This document shows positions 1 through 13,823 of a stretch of 64,000 nucleotides of DNA, one piece after another (within the stretch, counting starts at the first letter, position 1; every line of letters starts with the position of its first letter). The notes under the pieces are model-generated. The model ran no database searches. It saw only the letters and a list, made by a program, of their open reading frames with translations, and was not told the origin of the DNA. Made by a program: the position numbers and the translations under genes. Origin of the DNA: Myxocyprinus asiaticus (Eukaryota; Chordata; Actinopteri; Cypriniformes; Catostomidae); contig NC_059372.1 in the NCBI RefSeq assembly GCF_019703515.2, forward strand, positions 23,980,931 through 24,044,930, given 5' to 3'.

Positions 1-803
1 GAGGGTTACTTTTTAAATGTATTCCACTACAGATTACAGAATACATGCTGTAAAATGTCATTTGTAACATATTCCGTTAGATTACTCAAGGTCAGTAACA
101 ACAGTATTCTTTGGATTACTTCTTCAGCACTGGTAGATTTTTTTGTTTTGACTATTAAAACTCTGCCAGTACAGTAAGACAAAATACACATTAAAAATGC
201 ATTCTCTGAAAAACCCTAATATCTTATGCAGTGTTGTTTCTAAAACAAGATTAATCTAATTGATCTTGTTTTAAGGATTTTTAGATATTTTTACAGGAAA
301 ACAATACAAAAATTATCATCAAGAATAATATTTTTGCCCTAATATCAAAGGTATTACTAGAAAAAAAGAAATTATGATCCAACATGAATTTTCTTGATAA
401 AAAAAATGATCGTGCCTGGTAACATGCATGTAAAATGGCTAGAAATATCATGAAGCTGACAATTTACACAAGGTTTATTTCTATTTCTTCTGCTCCAAAC
501 TTACTTCAAACTTACTTCTCTGTCTGCTCGTATGAATGTAACACATCATAAGAAAGTGTTTCACCGCTGTTCAAATGCACTTTGGATCACATAATTTATA
601 TGTATAAATGTTTTCCATCTGAAAGGACTAAATATTAAATGAAACAAATGACCATAAAATGCAAAGTAATCTCTTCAGTAATCAAAATATTTGTATTCTA
701 AATACCAATGATTTAAATTGTAACTGTAGTGGAATACAGTAACTTATATTTTGTATTTTAATATGTAATCCCGTTACATGTATTCCGTTACTCCCCAACC
801 CTG
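1..803 (-). mobile_element. non-autonomous hAT-like element, left tip outside window
   Basis: Read on the minus strand the element starts at 803 with CAGGGTTGGGGAGTAACGG. The sequence at 1-60 (GAGGGTTACTTTTTAAATG) looks like the other end, with only its last bases missing from the window. Both ends carry related stretches of 'attccactacag' and 'attccgtta'. No transposase frame is present. The CAGGG terminus suggests hAT, but the target duplication cannot be checked because the left edge is cut off. The terminal motif is seen; the family is inferred. Confidence 0.6.
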
Positions 804-1440
804 CTCACAGCAGAGGATATAACGTCCAACAGTAATCATCTTGTCATGTGTTGTCGATGCTGTGCTTTGATAGCTGTAACAGCAGCAGTGCATAAATGGA
901 CTAAACTTAAATCATTAAAGAGAAGAAACTTCTTGCAGAGGGGTTTACCGTGCTGACTATTATTCACTGTAAAGCACAGCAAGCTATAATAACTCAAAAA
1001 TGCTCTCCAAGAAGTTGTCTCTCAATTAATTTGAGAATTGCATCTCCCATTAAAACCACCACCACTAAAAATATTTATGTTAATAGTCGACCCCACTAAT
1101 TGACTAGTCAGTTATCGACCACCATAGCACATACCTAATCAACAACAATCCAGTAATTACTATCAAGAATTAATTTTTGATTCATTTCAAGCCTTATGAA
1201 TTAATGAAGGATTTGCGGTTCAATATGTTTTTCATTCACTAAAAAGAACAGGCTCATAAGAGTCATTCGTTCGGGAATCTGACTACACTAGTCGTGTTTT
1301 GCACTTTAAATTCGGTAGAAGAATGCTCGAGAACCGTTAACAGAACTGAAAGTCATGAAAATAATTTGGTCCCGGTATATTTTTCTAAAATAGAACCGGT
1401 TCTGAATAATAACCAGTTTTTGGTTCCCAACCCTAGTTAA
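804..1440. other. no gene; remnants of hAT-like termini
   Basis: No coding signal. A short piece near 1085-1125 (gtcgaccccactaattgac) resembles the terminus of a hAT-like family that starts with TAGGGGTCGAC, also seen at 18653. The piece ending near 1436 (ggttcccaaccctag) resembles another hAT terminus. Both are single-ended fragments. Confidence 0.4.
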
Positions 1441-3876
1441 AGCCATGAAACATGCTTTGCTACTTTTTAGTCAGTTGCAGGAGGAGGGACACTGTCATTC
1501 TAGAGAGCATCTGATTGGACAAAAATCTGTGTAGTGCAACATGAGTCATCAAAATTTTTGTTGTGTTTTGTTGAAAGAGAAATACATTAGACTTCAAATG
1601 CATCTATCAGCTAAGTTTATTTTGTAAGCATTTAGGTGTACAATAGCTATGTATATGACCTCAAAGCAAGTAAACATGAACATAAAGTTGCTGTAAGCGA
1701 TATTTTCATAGAACGATTAGCAAAACATTTTCCTACTCCCTGAAAGATATTAATGAAATAAGTGTGTTGAGATATCTCACGGGTCTCTGTGACAGCTCTA
1801 GACTCTGTAAACAGCAAACAAAAATGTTTTCGTGGACTGCGGTCTCTGACGCTTTCTGTCTGTCAATCATTCTACGCGTTCTCATAGTATTGTAGTTGCA
1901 GCAAATTATTGAGGAATTATGTGTTTTTATGCCATGTTGTTCATAACAATTGTTAGTTGAGGGCGCTATTTTGCTACTGTTGTTTTTAACAAATGTTTCT
2001 GCTCTCAATAAAGCTCATTTTGGTATCGCTGGAGTTCAGGGTTTTGGAAAGAGGGGGCGTGGCTAATCCAACGGCCCAGTCTCATGGAAGTAGAATGGCT
2101 GAAATCGCTTAGAGCACCTTTAAATTCTAATTTAGATTTCATGGGGTCTTTAAGAAGGTATTACACTGCTTACACAAGCTTAAGAAACAGAATCACTGCA
2201 CCTAACAGGATACGTCAGAGCCAATTACAGTCAGAGGCTGTGGTCTGCCCTGCCCAGGACGCTGTCACCACGTCCTGTACTATACCATCAGAGCCAGTTA
2301 ATAACCCTACCCATGAGATAAATAAATGCATCAATCTCTGAGCCCCAAGAGGATCCTCGGCAGAACAACATTGTAACAGCTGAAAGGCCCCACCCTGCAG
2401 CTACAGATGTGACAGTGTGTGTAAAGGAAGGGGGTGGGGCAAGTGCTCAGAAAAGAAGGTAACTTTTTGTTCTGAGCCCACACAGCTGTCACTAGCAGAG
2501 TTCTGTCCAGTCGCAGTCCCGTAAGCAATCATTTCACCACCCACCCACACCAAACACACACACAAATGTAATTCAAACGCAGGGGTTAGACAGGACGCAC
2601 ACTGCTCCTGAGGGCTGCGCTGCATTCACATGATGTGGGCAACTCAAGTGGAAAAAGGTGGAAAGGGTCACTGCATCTGGTCAAACTCTTTCTTTTTGAA
2701 TTTCCACGAGTCTGTTTACCAAAAACAAAAACAAACATCAGAATCAATTACGTCCATTCACTTCTAAAGCCAACTAATCCACTTGTGTTCATTACAATGG
2801 ACTGTCATCCATTAGCTTCCATGTAAATCCCATTTTATACTGTGTAGCCCATGCCCCCATTAATCACTGCAGGCACAGTCAGAAACAGGCTGGTCTAAAG
2901 GGACAGCCTTTAAAATACCAGAGTGGAAGAGGTCACAGCTAAGGCTGCTGACACTATTGTGGAAATGCAACCACAAACCAAAAAAAGCTTTCTATTAGCA
3001 TCACAACAACAGCATATGAACTTGAGATCACACTGGATAATTATTATATGTAATAATTTGGATGAGTGGGAAGGGTATTTGTGTTGAATGTTTTATTTTC
3101 ATGCAAAACAAGCTAAAATGTATCTATTATACTGGCAAATAATTTTTGAGCCACCCAAATGTCAAGCTGCTAAAACATTTTTTTATGCGAGTAACTTCTA
3201 AAGAGAGGTCGTGTTTTAACTTCCTGGCCTAACATTTTTTAAAACAACACACCATTCAAGTTTGTGTTGTGTTCTTTTAGATTTAGAGAAACATAAATTT
3301 GTTCTTGGAGTAATTTTGTTAGATGGGTAGTTGACATGACTTGTCCTAAAGTGTGAAATACTATAGAGGCTGGCTGTCACACGTTGTCACAAAGGCTATA
3401 TCTCACTAACAATAAAATTTGAAGTCAAAAGTCCAATTGCACAAATGTGTTTTCTCTAGCAGAGGTTTTGTAGATTGGTTTTAAACATCATCTAGTTCCA
3501 AACCCTCTTAAATTAGAATCGTCTTTGTGAATTCTACCCAAAGTAAATTTTTACCATCATATTTTTGTTACAGATCTTAGGTAAACAAGCAAACATAATT
3601 AAACCACACTGGCATACATCAAGGCAAGGGTCAACTACATTATGAAGGAAGATTTTTACTGAACGGTTACAAACGACATGTGCTTTAATTGTCAAATTTA
3701 TACAATTAATTACAATATCTGTTGGCCAAATTTTTTTTTTAAATATATTTTTGTACATTACCTTTTCATTTGTCTTGTTTAATTAATTATTTTGTGCTCC
3801 ATAACTGTTTTATGTTTTTAAATATTTCTAAAAAAAAAAAAAATCTATAAAAGGCCATATAATACAGCGTAGATTT
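1441..3876. other. no gene recognised
   Basis: AT-rich sequence with only short frames (up to 91 codons) and no recognisable protein motif, no RNA gene and no clear repeat boundary. The part around 2080-2900 is less AT-rich and looks single-copy. Confidence 0.5.
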
Positions 3877-4386
3877 AGGGCCACACCCACACTAATATGT
3901 TTTTGTTTGAAAACGCATTAATTTCCTACATTTTGGCCTTCCGTCCACATTGAGATGGTGTTTTTGTCTGCCAAAACAGAGCTTTTCGAAAATGCTCTCC
4001 CAAGTGGATACATTTGAAAATGCCATCTATGCATTGTAGTTTGGACAGGGAAAACAGAGGTATTGAAAAACAATGATGTATTTTTTGTCAAGTGATGCGG
4101 TCATGTGATCCATTCAACCCAAAAACAATCAAGATGGCAGCCCATGTTGTAGAGACGTTGTTGTGCCTGCTATCCACTTTGATAGTGTTGTTAAAGATAA
4201 ATATGCTACTTTGTACAACCTTCACAATGCATTCCTTCAAAGGCGATGGGAAGTTTACTCAGAAATTGCTGTCTGGTGGTGCAACACTTAATTATTTTTT
4301 TTTCTCATATGCACAGTAAAGGGATTTAAGTGTTTTCAGACGTTTTAGTTTAGTTAATGAAACTGGATTAATGTGGATGTAGCCTT
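3877..4386. mobile_element. non-autonomous element with 'ccacactaat' inverted ends
   Basis: The left end reads 'gggccacacccacactaat' and the right end 'attaatgtggatgtagcc', which are imperfect reverse complements. The interior has repeated 'gaaaatgc' tracts and no transposase. The same terminal pair bounds a 178-bp element at 18449-18626, so this is a family. A hAT-type MITE is likely, but no clear target duplication was found. The following stretch 4387-4757 holds no gene. Confidence 0.55.
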
Positions 4387-5019
4387 AAAGCGAGGCATAA
4401 ATTATATTTTGGTAGTTGTGGAAGGCAGATGAGTGGACGTGTATTTGTGATTTTGTTTTGGTTGTGGAAGGATGAAGAGTGGACGTGTGTCCCCCAACGT
4501 TCCATTAAACATCTGCAACTGGTTTAATGGCAATTTCCATTGTGACAACTTAACCCACTATTGGGGCATGTTGTCAGAAAAGGTCAACGGTTGTTCAATG
4601 AACTGTATCTTTTTCCTTGGCAATAATGGTGAAAATGATCATCATAGACAAGACTTCAAGGTATGTGGCTATACAGAAATTGACTTTCAAATAAACGTAC
4701 CCTGAGAAATATTCACAGGAGTAAAAAAGTGACAACCAGCCCTGGTCTTCCCTACTACAGCTTAAGTGAGAAGTTTACACACACTTAGGTTGAAGTCATT
4801 AAAACAAAATTTTTAACCACTCCACAGATTTCATAAGCAGCTTGGAAATTAAGCAGCATTTAAGCAGCTTGGAAAATTCCAGAAAATGATGTCAAGCCTT
4901 TAGACAACTAGCCAATTTGCTTCTGATAGGCTAATTGGCTAATTGGAGTCTATTGGAGGTGTACCTATGGATGTATTTTAAAGCCTACCTCCAAACTCAG
5001 TGCCTCTATGCTTGACATC

Positions 5020-6023
<1,004 letters not shown>

Positions 6024-6121
6024 CAAAGTGTATATAAACTTCTGACCCACTGGGAATGTGATGAAAGAAATAAAAGCTGAAATTAATCATTCTCTCTATT
6101 ATTATTCTGACATTTCATATT

Positions 6122-6565
6122 TAAAAAAAAAATATTTTATCCCCTTTTCTCCCAATTTAGAATGCCCAATTCCCACTACTTAGTAGGTCCTCGTGGTGGC
6201 GCGGTTACTCACCTCAATCTGGGTGGCGGAGGACAAGTCTCAGTGGCCTCCGCCTCTGAGACCGTCAATCCGTGCATCTCATCACATGGCTCGCTGTGCA
6301 TGACATCATGGAGAGTCACAGCACGTGGAGGCTCATGCTACTCTCCGCGAACCACGCATAACTTACTACGCGCCCCATTAAGAGTGAGAACCCCTAATCG
6401 TGACCACGAGGAGGTTACCCCATGTGACTCTACCCTCCCTAGCAACCAGGACAATTTGGTAGCTTAGGAGACCTGGCTGGAGTCACTCAGCATGCCCTGG
6501 ATTCGAACTCACGACTCCAGGGGTGGTAGTCAGCATCAATACTCACCGAGCTACCCAGGCCCCCC
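6122..6565 (-). repeat. tRNA-derived SINE, copy 1 of 3
   Basis: On the minus strand the unit begins GGGGGCCTGGGTAGCTC, with an A-box-like segment at about 6549-6561 and a B-box-like segment GAGTTCGAATCC at 6499-6510. It ends in 'ggcattctaaattggg' followed by an A-rich tail (the T-run at 6122-6131 on plus). A 13-bp target duplication GACATTTCATATT flanks it at 6109-6121 and 6566-6578. It is inserted inside the Tc1 element 4758-6706 and is therefore younger. Two relatives lie at 9080-9514 and 62737-63163. Confidence 0.93.
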
Positions 6566-6706
6566 GACATTTCATATTCTTAAAAATAAAGTAGTGATCC
6601 TAACTGACCTAAGACAGGGATTGTTTTCTACGATTAAATGTCTGTTGTGAAAAACTGATTTTATATGTATTTGGCTAAGGTGTATGTAAACTTCTGACTT
6701 CAACTG

Positions 6707-8843
6707 TAAATGTAAAAGGGCATTTCTAATTCTTGTATAATTATTATACATGCAGTTAAGACATCATATTAATTATGACTACATGGAATATTTGTACTTA
6801 TAAAAACACATTAGTCACACCAAAGGACATTTGACTTGAACTGCAAAACAACTGAAGCTTATTAAAAATGGCAACTTGATATAGTTACATGTGAAATTGT
6901 GACTAGTTACAGAATCTAGAAATATACACTTTCCCCTATACATACATTTTTAAGCTAAAATTGTGACGCTGAAAAAAAGGTTATTCATCAAGAAATGTTA
7001 TTTGTCAACTACCACGATGCAAAGAAATAACAAAAGCAAATAATTTTACATAGTCTGGAAATGTCTATTTTATATGTATATCAATCACTCACAGTAACAT
7101 CAAATCATCCCACAGTTCCTGAATCTCATATCAATGCGATCTGATTTGAAAGTTAAACATCACGAGTCAGTGGCACAGACACAGACATGCATTAATAAAT
7201 GATAAAATAGCTCTTCTTGCTTCTGCACAAGCGGATTCGTATTTTTTTCCTCATCAGTGAGTGTGATATTTACACAGAAACTAAAGCATACTCCTGAGAC
7301 GATACAGGAGAGTGTGAGAGAGAGATGTACATTCAGTATTTGCTAAGGTTTTAGCAGCCTGGTCTCTTATAAAGAGGTGAAACTGATTATTTGTTACCAT
7401 CGCAGCTTGTGACAACGCTGCTCTGGGCATCAGCTTATCATATTCTTTCACACTAGCTCTTTCTTTTTCCCCTTCCTCCTTATTCTCTATCAGTGACAGA
7501 TGTAGATACCACCATTGACCTAAATCACTCTTTTCCAGCACATTAACCTCAGTGCCTGTCCAAACACCTTCCAGAAATACAACACCACCATACGAGAGGC
7601 ACATTGCCGCTGGTAGCTGCCTCCACCATTTTAAACGGAGCCCTGTCTCTCACCTGCGCTAATTGTTAAAATGTCCTCTCATTATACGTGGGTGGCTGAT
7701 GATGGAGCCTGCCAACATGGCTACTTAATGCAAAATGAAGCTGTGATAGACTGAATTAATTTATTATACGAGAAGATGCGAAGGGAAAAAAATGGCGTGC
7801 CAATCAAACCCAAAAGAGAAACAGTGGGGGGACAGGACCAAAACAGCTAAGATACAATCAAGCTTGGCGCTTCTCAGTACGGATCAATACAATTTGCATT
7901 TTTAAAGCTCTGTTTATGAAATGCAATAATCTCTCATTAAAAATGCAGGCGGCACGTGTGCGCGCCACTGACGTAACTGATTCATGGTTTGATATCCCTC
8001 CCGTATAATGGGCTCCTCTAGGTGAGGCTGCACTGCAGTCTTGCCCAACGTGAAAAAATAAACTGTCTCAAGGATGAAAGCCACTCGTTGCAAACGCAGT
8101 GACACACAGGTGCAACATTTGCGTCACTTATATAAAAAAAAAAAAAAAAAAAAAAAAGCTTTCTTACTCTTCCCGTTTTTCATTAAACACAGGGACACCC
8201 CAGTTATCTCAGTGTGAAACATTAACCACACAGACTACCCAAGCTCATCTAATGCCAGATGATTTACTATCGCTCCTTCAGACACATTTCTTCCCCTGCT
8301 TCCCTCCATCCCCCCCACCACCTATTTCTCTTCACAGAACCAGCTCCTTGTGAGAAAATGAAGAGATTAAGGCTGTAGCATGTGCCTGACTTTGATTTAG
8401 GGGAAACTGGCTAATCATAACAGTTTAGTGCAATCTTGCATAATGAAACCAAATGCTCCGCACTAACCACCTAATGCATACTAATTTGAAACAATCAACT
8501 CCTGGGACTGGCAGAGCATGGAGGGACTGTTCGAGAAAACCGAGGCACGGATCACAAAAGAAGAACCCGGTCTCATAGAATCACATTAATATTCCTGCAT
8601 TTTTGCTAAATTATTTTTACGTGGCTTGTTGTACGTATAGCAGCACTTTCCTTGTAAAATGAACACTAGGGGCCCTACCACAACAATGACTCTGTTCATA
8701 AACACTTACTTTTCACCCTGTTCCTCTGTCTTATGACATCTAAACACTTTTACTATAGTGTATGACTTGTAAGGCGATACATTTTAATGTTTGCATTACA
8801 TAACTAATTACATTTACAAGCTTGTTTGAGTGCAGTCAAACTG
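6707..8843. other. no gene; unique sequence with possible conserved non-coding blocks
   Basis: No frame here shows a known protein motif; the longest (7281-7604, minus, 107 codons) has no recognisable domain. The stretch 7640-7780 and the stretch 8390-8560 have balanced composition and TAAT/ATTA-rich motifs of the kind seen in vertebrate regulatory DNA, but conservation cannot be tested here. A pure A run lies at 8134-8157. Confidence 0.35.
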
Positions 8844-8914
8844 TGCGGTAGCTCAACTGACAGAGTGTTGCACTTGTGATGCAAAGGCCCGGGGTATGAG
8901 TCCTGAAGAGCTCA
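8844..8914 (+). repeat. tRNA-like SINE head fragment
   Basis: The segment 'gcggtagctcaactgacaga' matches an internal A box, and 'ggggtatgagtcc' about 45 bases later is a degenerate B box. It therefore resembles the tRNA-related head of a SINE rather than a functional tRNA: no complete cloverleaf or acceptor stem is visible. The following 'aggtttagggtagggagc' is a filler motif also seen near 10940 and 11060. No target duplication was found. Confidence 0.45.
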
Positions 8915-9079
8915 AGTAGACACATGAACCAAAAATGTCATAAAGCACCACAAAATAACATGGTTGCTTATGCTAGATTAAGGTTTAGGGTAGGGAGCAG
9001 GTTTCTGTTAGCCAGCAATTACAGGTTTTTGACCGTTAAAATGTCCTAATGTCCGACAAATTCAAACATTGTCGGATAC

Positions 9080-9514
9080 GGGGGCCTAGGTAGCTCAGCA
9101 AGTATTGACACTGACTACCACCCCTGGAGTCGCGAGTTCAAATCCATGGTGTGCTGAGTGACTCCAGCCAGGTCTCCTAAGCAACCAAATTTGCCCAGTT
9201 GCTAGGGAGGGTAGAGTCACATGGGGTAACCTCCTCATGGTCACAATTAGTGGTTCTCACTCTCAATGGGGCACGTGGTAAGTGGTGCGTGGATCGCGGA
9301 GAGTAGCATGAGCCTCCACATGCGGAGTCTCCGCAGTGTCATGCACAACAAGCCACGTGATAAGATGTGCAGACTGACGGTCTCAGAAACAGAGGCAACT
9401 AAGTCTTGTCCTCCGCCTCCCGGATTGAGGCAAGTAACCACGCCACCACGAGGACCTACTAAGTAGTGGGAATTGGGCATTCCGAATTGGGAGAAAAGGG
9501 GATGAAAAAAAAAA
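9080..9514 (+). repeat. tRNA-derived SINE, copy 2 of 3
   Basis: It starts GGGGGCCTAGGTAGCTCAG with an A-box-like segment at 9091-9103 and a B-box-like GAGTTCAAATCC at 9134-9145. It ends 'gggcattccgaattgggag' and an A tail. A target duplication AAACATTGTCGGATAC flanks it at 9064-9079 and 9515-9530 (the first A's may belong to the tail). The body is about 420 bp, long for a tRNA SINE, and matches copy 1 along its whole length in the opposite orientation. Confidence 0.94.
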
Positions 9515-9530
9515 AAACATTGTCGGATAC

Positions 9531-10165
9531 AATGCCCAATTAACACAATGCGTCAGTAACTCCTAAAGTTAATGTCACAAGTGTACAATGTGACGCCATA
9601 CCATTGATAAAAGTGCTTCACTGCCACAGAGATTTAAACTTTTCCTAAGATTGCGGAGTCCTAATCTGCAATTACAGCGGGTTTTATACCGCACACTGGC
9701 AAAAGCAGCCTGCGTTCCCGTTTCACTTGCCTGCATTGAGAAGCTTCTCACTTCAGAATCACATTAAAACAGCCTTACGTTGCTGTCCACTGGAGAGAAG
9801 GACACCAGGCTTATATGAATCTCAAGTTGTTGAGAAACAGCGGACTTCACGTCGGCAGCAAAACGCTATGAAAAATCGGAGGGAAATAGTCATAAAAATA
9901 AAGATCCAAGGGACTAATCCAAAGTTATATTGACTATTATATGACGATTATATAACCTAAAGATTTGTCATTTTAATATTTATTTGTAAATGAAAATATA
10001 TGTGGCAAATTGCAGTTTAATTGTTTTGCCCCATTGTTGAATGTTTTTTTGATATTAGATGCTAATTCCGTGGAGGACTTTTTTTTGTGGTGGGGGGGAT
10101 GGAAAAGCAGCTATAATGAACAAACGCTTATTCATTTGACTTAATTGTGTTATTATTAGCCTATA
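9531..10165. other. no gene recognised
   Basis: Unique-looking sequence with no protein motif or repeat boundary I can define. A G run is present near 10093. Confidence 0.4.
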
Positions 10166-10688
10166 CACATCAAGCACTTTATTAGGTACACCTGTAAACC
10201 TACTAATTCATGCGATAATCTAATCGGCCAATCATGTGGCAACAGTGCAATGCATAAAAGATACGGGTCAGGAGCTTCAGTTAACGTTCACATCGACCAT
10301 CAGAATTTGTAAAAATGTGATCTCAGTGATTTCGCCCTTGGCATGATTGTTGGTGCCAGACGGGCTGGTTTGAGTATTTTTGTAACTGCAGATCTCCTAG
10401 GATTTTCATGCACAACAATCTCTAGAGTTTACTCAGAATGGTGCCAAAAACAAAACAAAAAAAGCCTTGTTGATGAGAGATGTCAGCGGAGAATGGCCAG
10501 ACTGGTTTGAGCTGACAGAAAGGCTACGGTAACTCAGATAACCACTCTGTACAATTGTAGTAAACAGAATAGCATCTCAGAATGCACAACACATCAAACC
10601 TCGAGGTGGATGGGCTACATCAGCAGAAGACCATGACGGGCACTTTATTAGGACCATAATGTTCCTAATAAAGTGCTCAGTGAGTGCA
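10166..10688 (+). mobile_element. internally deleted Tc1-like element with transposase remnant
   Basis: The ends share the inverted motif GCACTTTATTAGG (left about 10174, right 'cctaataaagtgc' near 10664-10677), and TA lies at 10164-10165 and 10689-10690. Inside is a piece of the Tc1 transposase DNA-binding region near 10316-10500: 'CDLSDFALGMIVGARRAGLS' can be read with interruptions, followed by SRVYSEWCQK. The catalytic part is missing. Relatives carry the same protein fragment at 17447-17725 and in both arms of the palindrome at 36561-37391. At about 523 bp it is a deletion derivative. Confidence 0.8.
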
Positions 10689-10854
10689 TATCATATTATT
10701 ATGCAAAGTCCATCACGTTTACAGCACAAAATAAACACTGAAATTAGATTTTTTTTCCCAATTTGTCTGGCAAACTTTATCATTTCAGGACACGTTGGCC
10801 GGCACCAAAATTTCTTAGCTGAAACTCTGGTAGAGAGGTCAGTTTTGTTGTTTT

Positions 10855-11125
10855 AAAACTCGGTTGACCTTAAAAACCTCATTTATTTTTCATTTCACAT
10901 TAGCTTTTTGTGACACTATCGGTTATGGTTCAGGTTTAAGGTTTAGGGTAGTAAGGTAGGTAGGTTGTGTTTATTTAAAACTTGATAGACCATTAAACTT
11001 AAACCTTGTTTGTTTTTCATCTCAAGTTTGCTTTTTGTAACACTATTGGTTAGGTTTAGGTTAGGGTAGAGGGTAGGTTTTGCTAATTAAAACTTCATAG
11101 AGCATTAAACTTAAAAACCTCTTCT
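10855..11125. repeat. tandem repeat, about 120-bp unit, two to three degenerate copies
   Basis: The blocks 'aaaacctcatttatttttcat', 'aaaccttgtttgtttttcat' and 'aaaaacctcttctgtttggc' recur at about 10873, 11001 and 11115. Between them, 'tttttgtgacactatcggtta' matches 'tttttgtaacactattggtta', and telomere-like 'gtttagggtag' tracts follow each. This is a minisatellite-like tandem duplication. Confidence 0.7.
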
Positions 11126-11689
11126 GTTTGGCACCACTTAGTGGACATTTTTATTTTGAAACTGCCGCGATATGTACAAGGAACCAACCAATATCATTTT
11201 GCAAAAATGTCGCCACATTCACATAATTTTCATGACATCAGCTGTCACAAAAACATGCAGGGACGTTAATGCACACACATAAAAACAAACGCAATATTTG
11301 ACCCCAGACCACATCGACGGATACAGATTCGCTGTAGTCTGCGGAGGGAAAGGGGCGTGTGAATGTTTGGAGGCAGATTAGAATGGAAAGGTCAAGCATA
11401 ATTATCAAACAACTAAATAAAACAGCCGCTCGCAACAGCCTCTGCAGCTGTTGGGAAGTTATATCTTGCTGGCCGCTGATGCTACAGTGCTTCCGTCCAC
11501 CCAAATCCTCTATCTTTATCCTACTCTCTGGCTCAGACATCACATTAGGACTGTCATATCCTGTATTGATCCTTATCCAGACAAGGCTTTATTGCTCCTC
11601 TTCTACCAAGTCGTAGGGATAAAGCTATGCTGGCATTCTTCAGATCAGAGTGCATTAATTTTAACTGCAGCCATACACACTGTGATAGC

Positions 11690-11745
<56 letters not shown>

Positions 11746-13025
11746 TCTTTCATTAGCATAGTGGTGGGTGGGAGGGTGGATTGTGCATGCATTATAAACC
11801 AAGTGTTGGAAATTGACTATACTTAATCTTTAAGTTAATTACCTTTAGTCAAGGCCAAATAGCCTTACCCTGTAATGTCATCAGGAAACTACTGTGCATG
11901 TGTGTGATTAAGTGCAGAGAAAGGCCACAACACCAATAAAACTGTGTTCTTAAAAACCATCATAGGAATTAATAGCTTGGCCGTATTTCCACTCTCAGCT
12001 TTTATCACTCCCGAATATATTCAATATTCTATCACCATGATATTTTGATCAAAGAAAGCGTTTTGTCTCCTTGCTCTGTCGTGGCCTAATCAAGATGTAA
12101 ATACTTTGTTCTCAAGGAGAGATCTACCGTCACCTTGCAAGCACTGCGGAAAACACATTACGCATTTAGTGCAGACACTGGTGCTAATCGACACCTTTTA
12201 GCCACTGTATTCACATACGTTAGGAATAGCGGGCGGCTGCGGGCATGTGCACTTGAGAGCTATAATCGCTCCCTTTGCCCATTTTCTCCTCTTTTTCCTC
12301 TCATTTCATTCTCTCTTTTTATCAGCGGCTGTGAGAGAACAGACAGCATATTTAACATTGCAGATTTGCAGCACATTTGTGCTCCTCTGGCCAATTTCCC
12401 CCAGACTCATCAATGCTGCATTACCAAGTCAAATCAGGTGGTGCTGCAGAGCTCACCTCACACCAACACAAAACAGCCAGTACCACGAGCATCACCATCA
12501 CAGCCGGGGAGAGAATATAAAACACTCTCTCTTCTCTCTCACCGCCTCCGCCACTATGATTTTTCTGAGATTATAATCTCACAGGCCAAATGTTACATTG
12601 TTGTTGTTTCTCATTTCAAGAGTCTGATACAATTAAAGGCACACCTGTCATTTTCTTCTGTAAAAACACTCATTCCTTTCTCTGACATTAGCTATGATCG
12701 GAATGTAATACTAGCTTACTTCCTACTGAATACTGCACAGTATATACTGTATATTGCCTACTATCTTTAAAAAACAGCAAGTGAAACAGTAGGCATTATT
12801 TAATAGTAAATGTCTCAAAAAGTAGTATGCAACATTGTTGTCACATGACCACATCAGCAAATGGCATTCAGTTATTATCTTGTTAATTTGACATTTCTAG
12901 CCCTCGAAGTTCAGGTCCTTTTTGACACATTTAAATTGAGTTGAATACAGTGAAAATCAGATCTTAATATTGTATTTGGTCAAAATGCCGTCGGATTCTC
13001 CGTATTTTTCTATACTGGATCTCTC
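11126..13025. other. no gene; mostly unique sequence
   Basis: A frame of 211 codons at 12135-12770 has no recognisable domain and no family similarity that I can see; I treat it as chance. The block 11230-11560 and the block 12120-12560 are less AT-rich and look single-copy. Sequence near 12700-12850 contains 'gtatatactgtatattgcc'-type motifs that recur near 14920-15060, so that part belongs to a low-level repeat. Confidence 0.35.
11693..11744. repeat. (GA)n microsatellite
   Basis: About 25 GA units with one interruption (gaaaga) near the 3' end. Confidence 0.97.
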
Positions 13026-13049
13026 ATGGATTCTCTATATTTATATTTA

Positions 13050-13200
13050 TGTCAGGGTGTTTTGGGTGATTACTAGAGCGCTGCTATAGGTGTTGCTATA
13101 GGGGGTTGCAAGGGCATTACTAAATGGTTGCAAGATGGTTGCTCACTGGCCCAAGTCAAAATAGACTATCCCCAAGTCTCTATGACATCCTGATCCCTAG
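13050..13200 (+). repeat. 'ggttgct' short-period repeat fragment
   Basis: Several near-copies of 'gttgctatagg', 'ggttgcaaggg' and 'ggttgcaagatggttgctc' follow each other, a degenerate 10-15-bp periodicity. It is followed by 'ggcccaagtcaaaatagact'. This resembles a common cyprinid repeat module, but the boundaries are unclear. Confidence 0.45.
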
Positions 13201-13823
13201 ATATGTGTGGGAACCTTTTCAAAGGAAGTCTGATATTTTACGCTCATTTTTTATTTTATAAAATTTTATAATGCTTTATTTTCATTTATCAATTTCACAT
13301 GGTTCATTAATATTCCTGACGCAAAGTAATGCTTGCTATCCCTAGTCGCATGCTTTCTACATTGCATGCAGTATTGATGTTTAGTTCTTGAATGAACTGG
13401 TCTTTTTGAACAAATATTTGAAGTGAATGAATCGTTCTCGTTCACCTCCATATACTGACTCATATTTCTCATTCACTGACATCTCTCCCTTTCTAAGCCA
13501 GAGAGCCCCAGTTTGAAGCGCAAGACTGTCTGGGGGCTTTTTATGCCTGTAAAGACTGACTATAGCACGAGCCATTAGCATTCAAGTGCGGGCTGTGAAG
13601 GAGCATATCATTGGTTTGACCCACTGAACTAATACAACCCTTCACTGAACGAGCAAGGATCAGGATCTGTTGACCGACTGAAGAAGAGGAGGAGGTCTGT
13701 CGTTCGTTTACTTCGGTAATCTTGTTCCACAAGGAGAGAAAGATGCTGGATAAATTCTGAATAAAAGTGACTGATAACATTACAATGACATCAGGATGTG
13801 AATAAATTTTTGTCTTTTTTGTA

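Noticed and set aside
6162..6467. 101-codon frame with Gly-rich start
   Set aside because: It lies entirely within SINE copy 1; SINEs of this type are not coding. Similar frames occur in the other two SINE copies.
7281..7604. 107-codon minus-strand frame
   Set aside because: Hydrophobic and charged residues without any known motif; no supporting splice context.
8844..8914. Functional tRNA gene
   Set aside because: A and B box-like words are present, but the acceptor stem does not pair and no full cloverleaf can be drawn by eye; more like a SINE head.
12135..12770. 211-codon open frame
   Set aside because: Composition is like its surroundings, no domain or repeat pattern, no splice or start context, and an overlapping frame is also open. 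Treated as chance.
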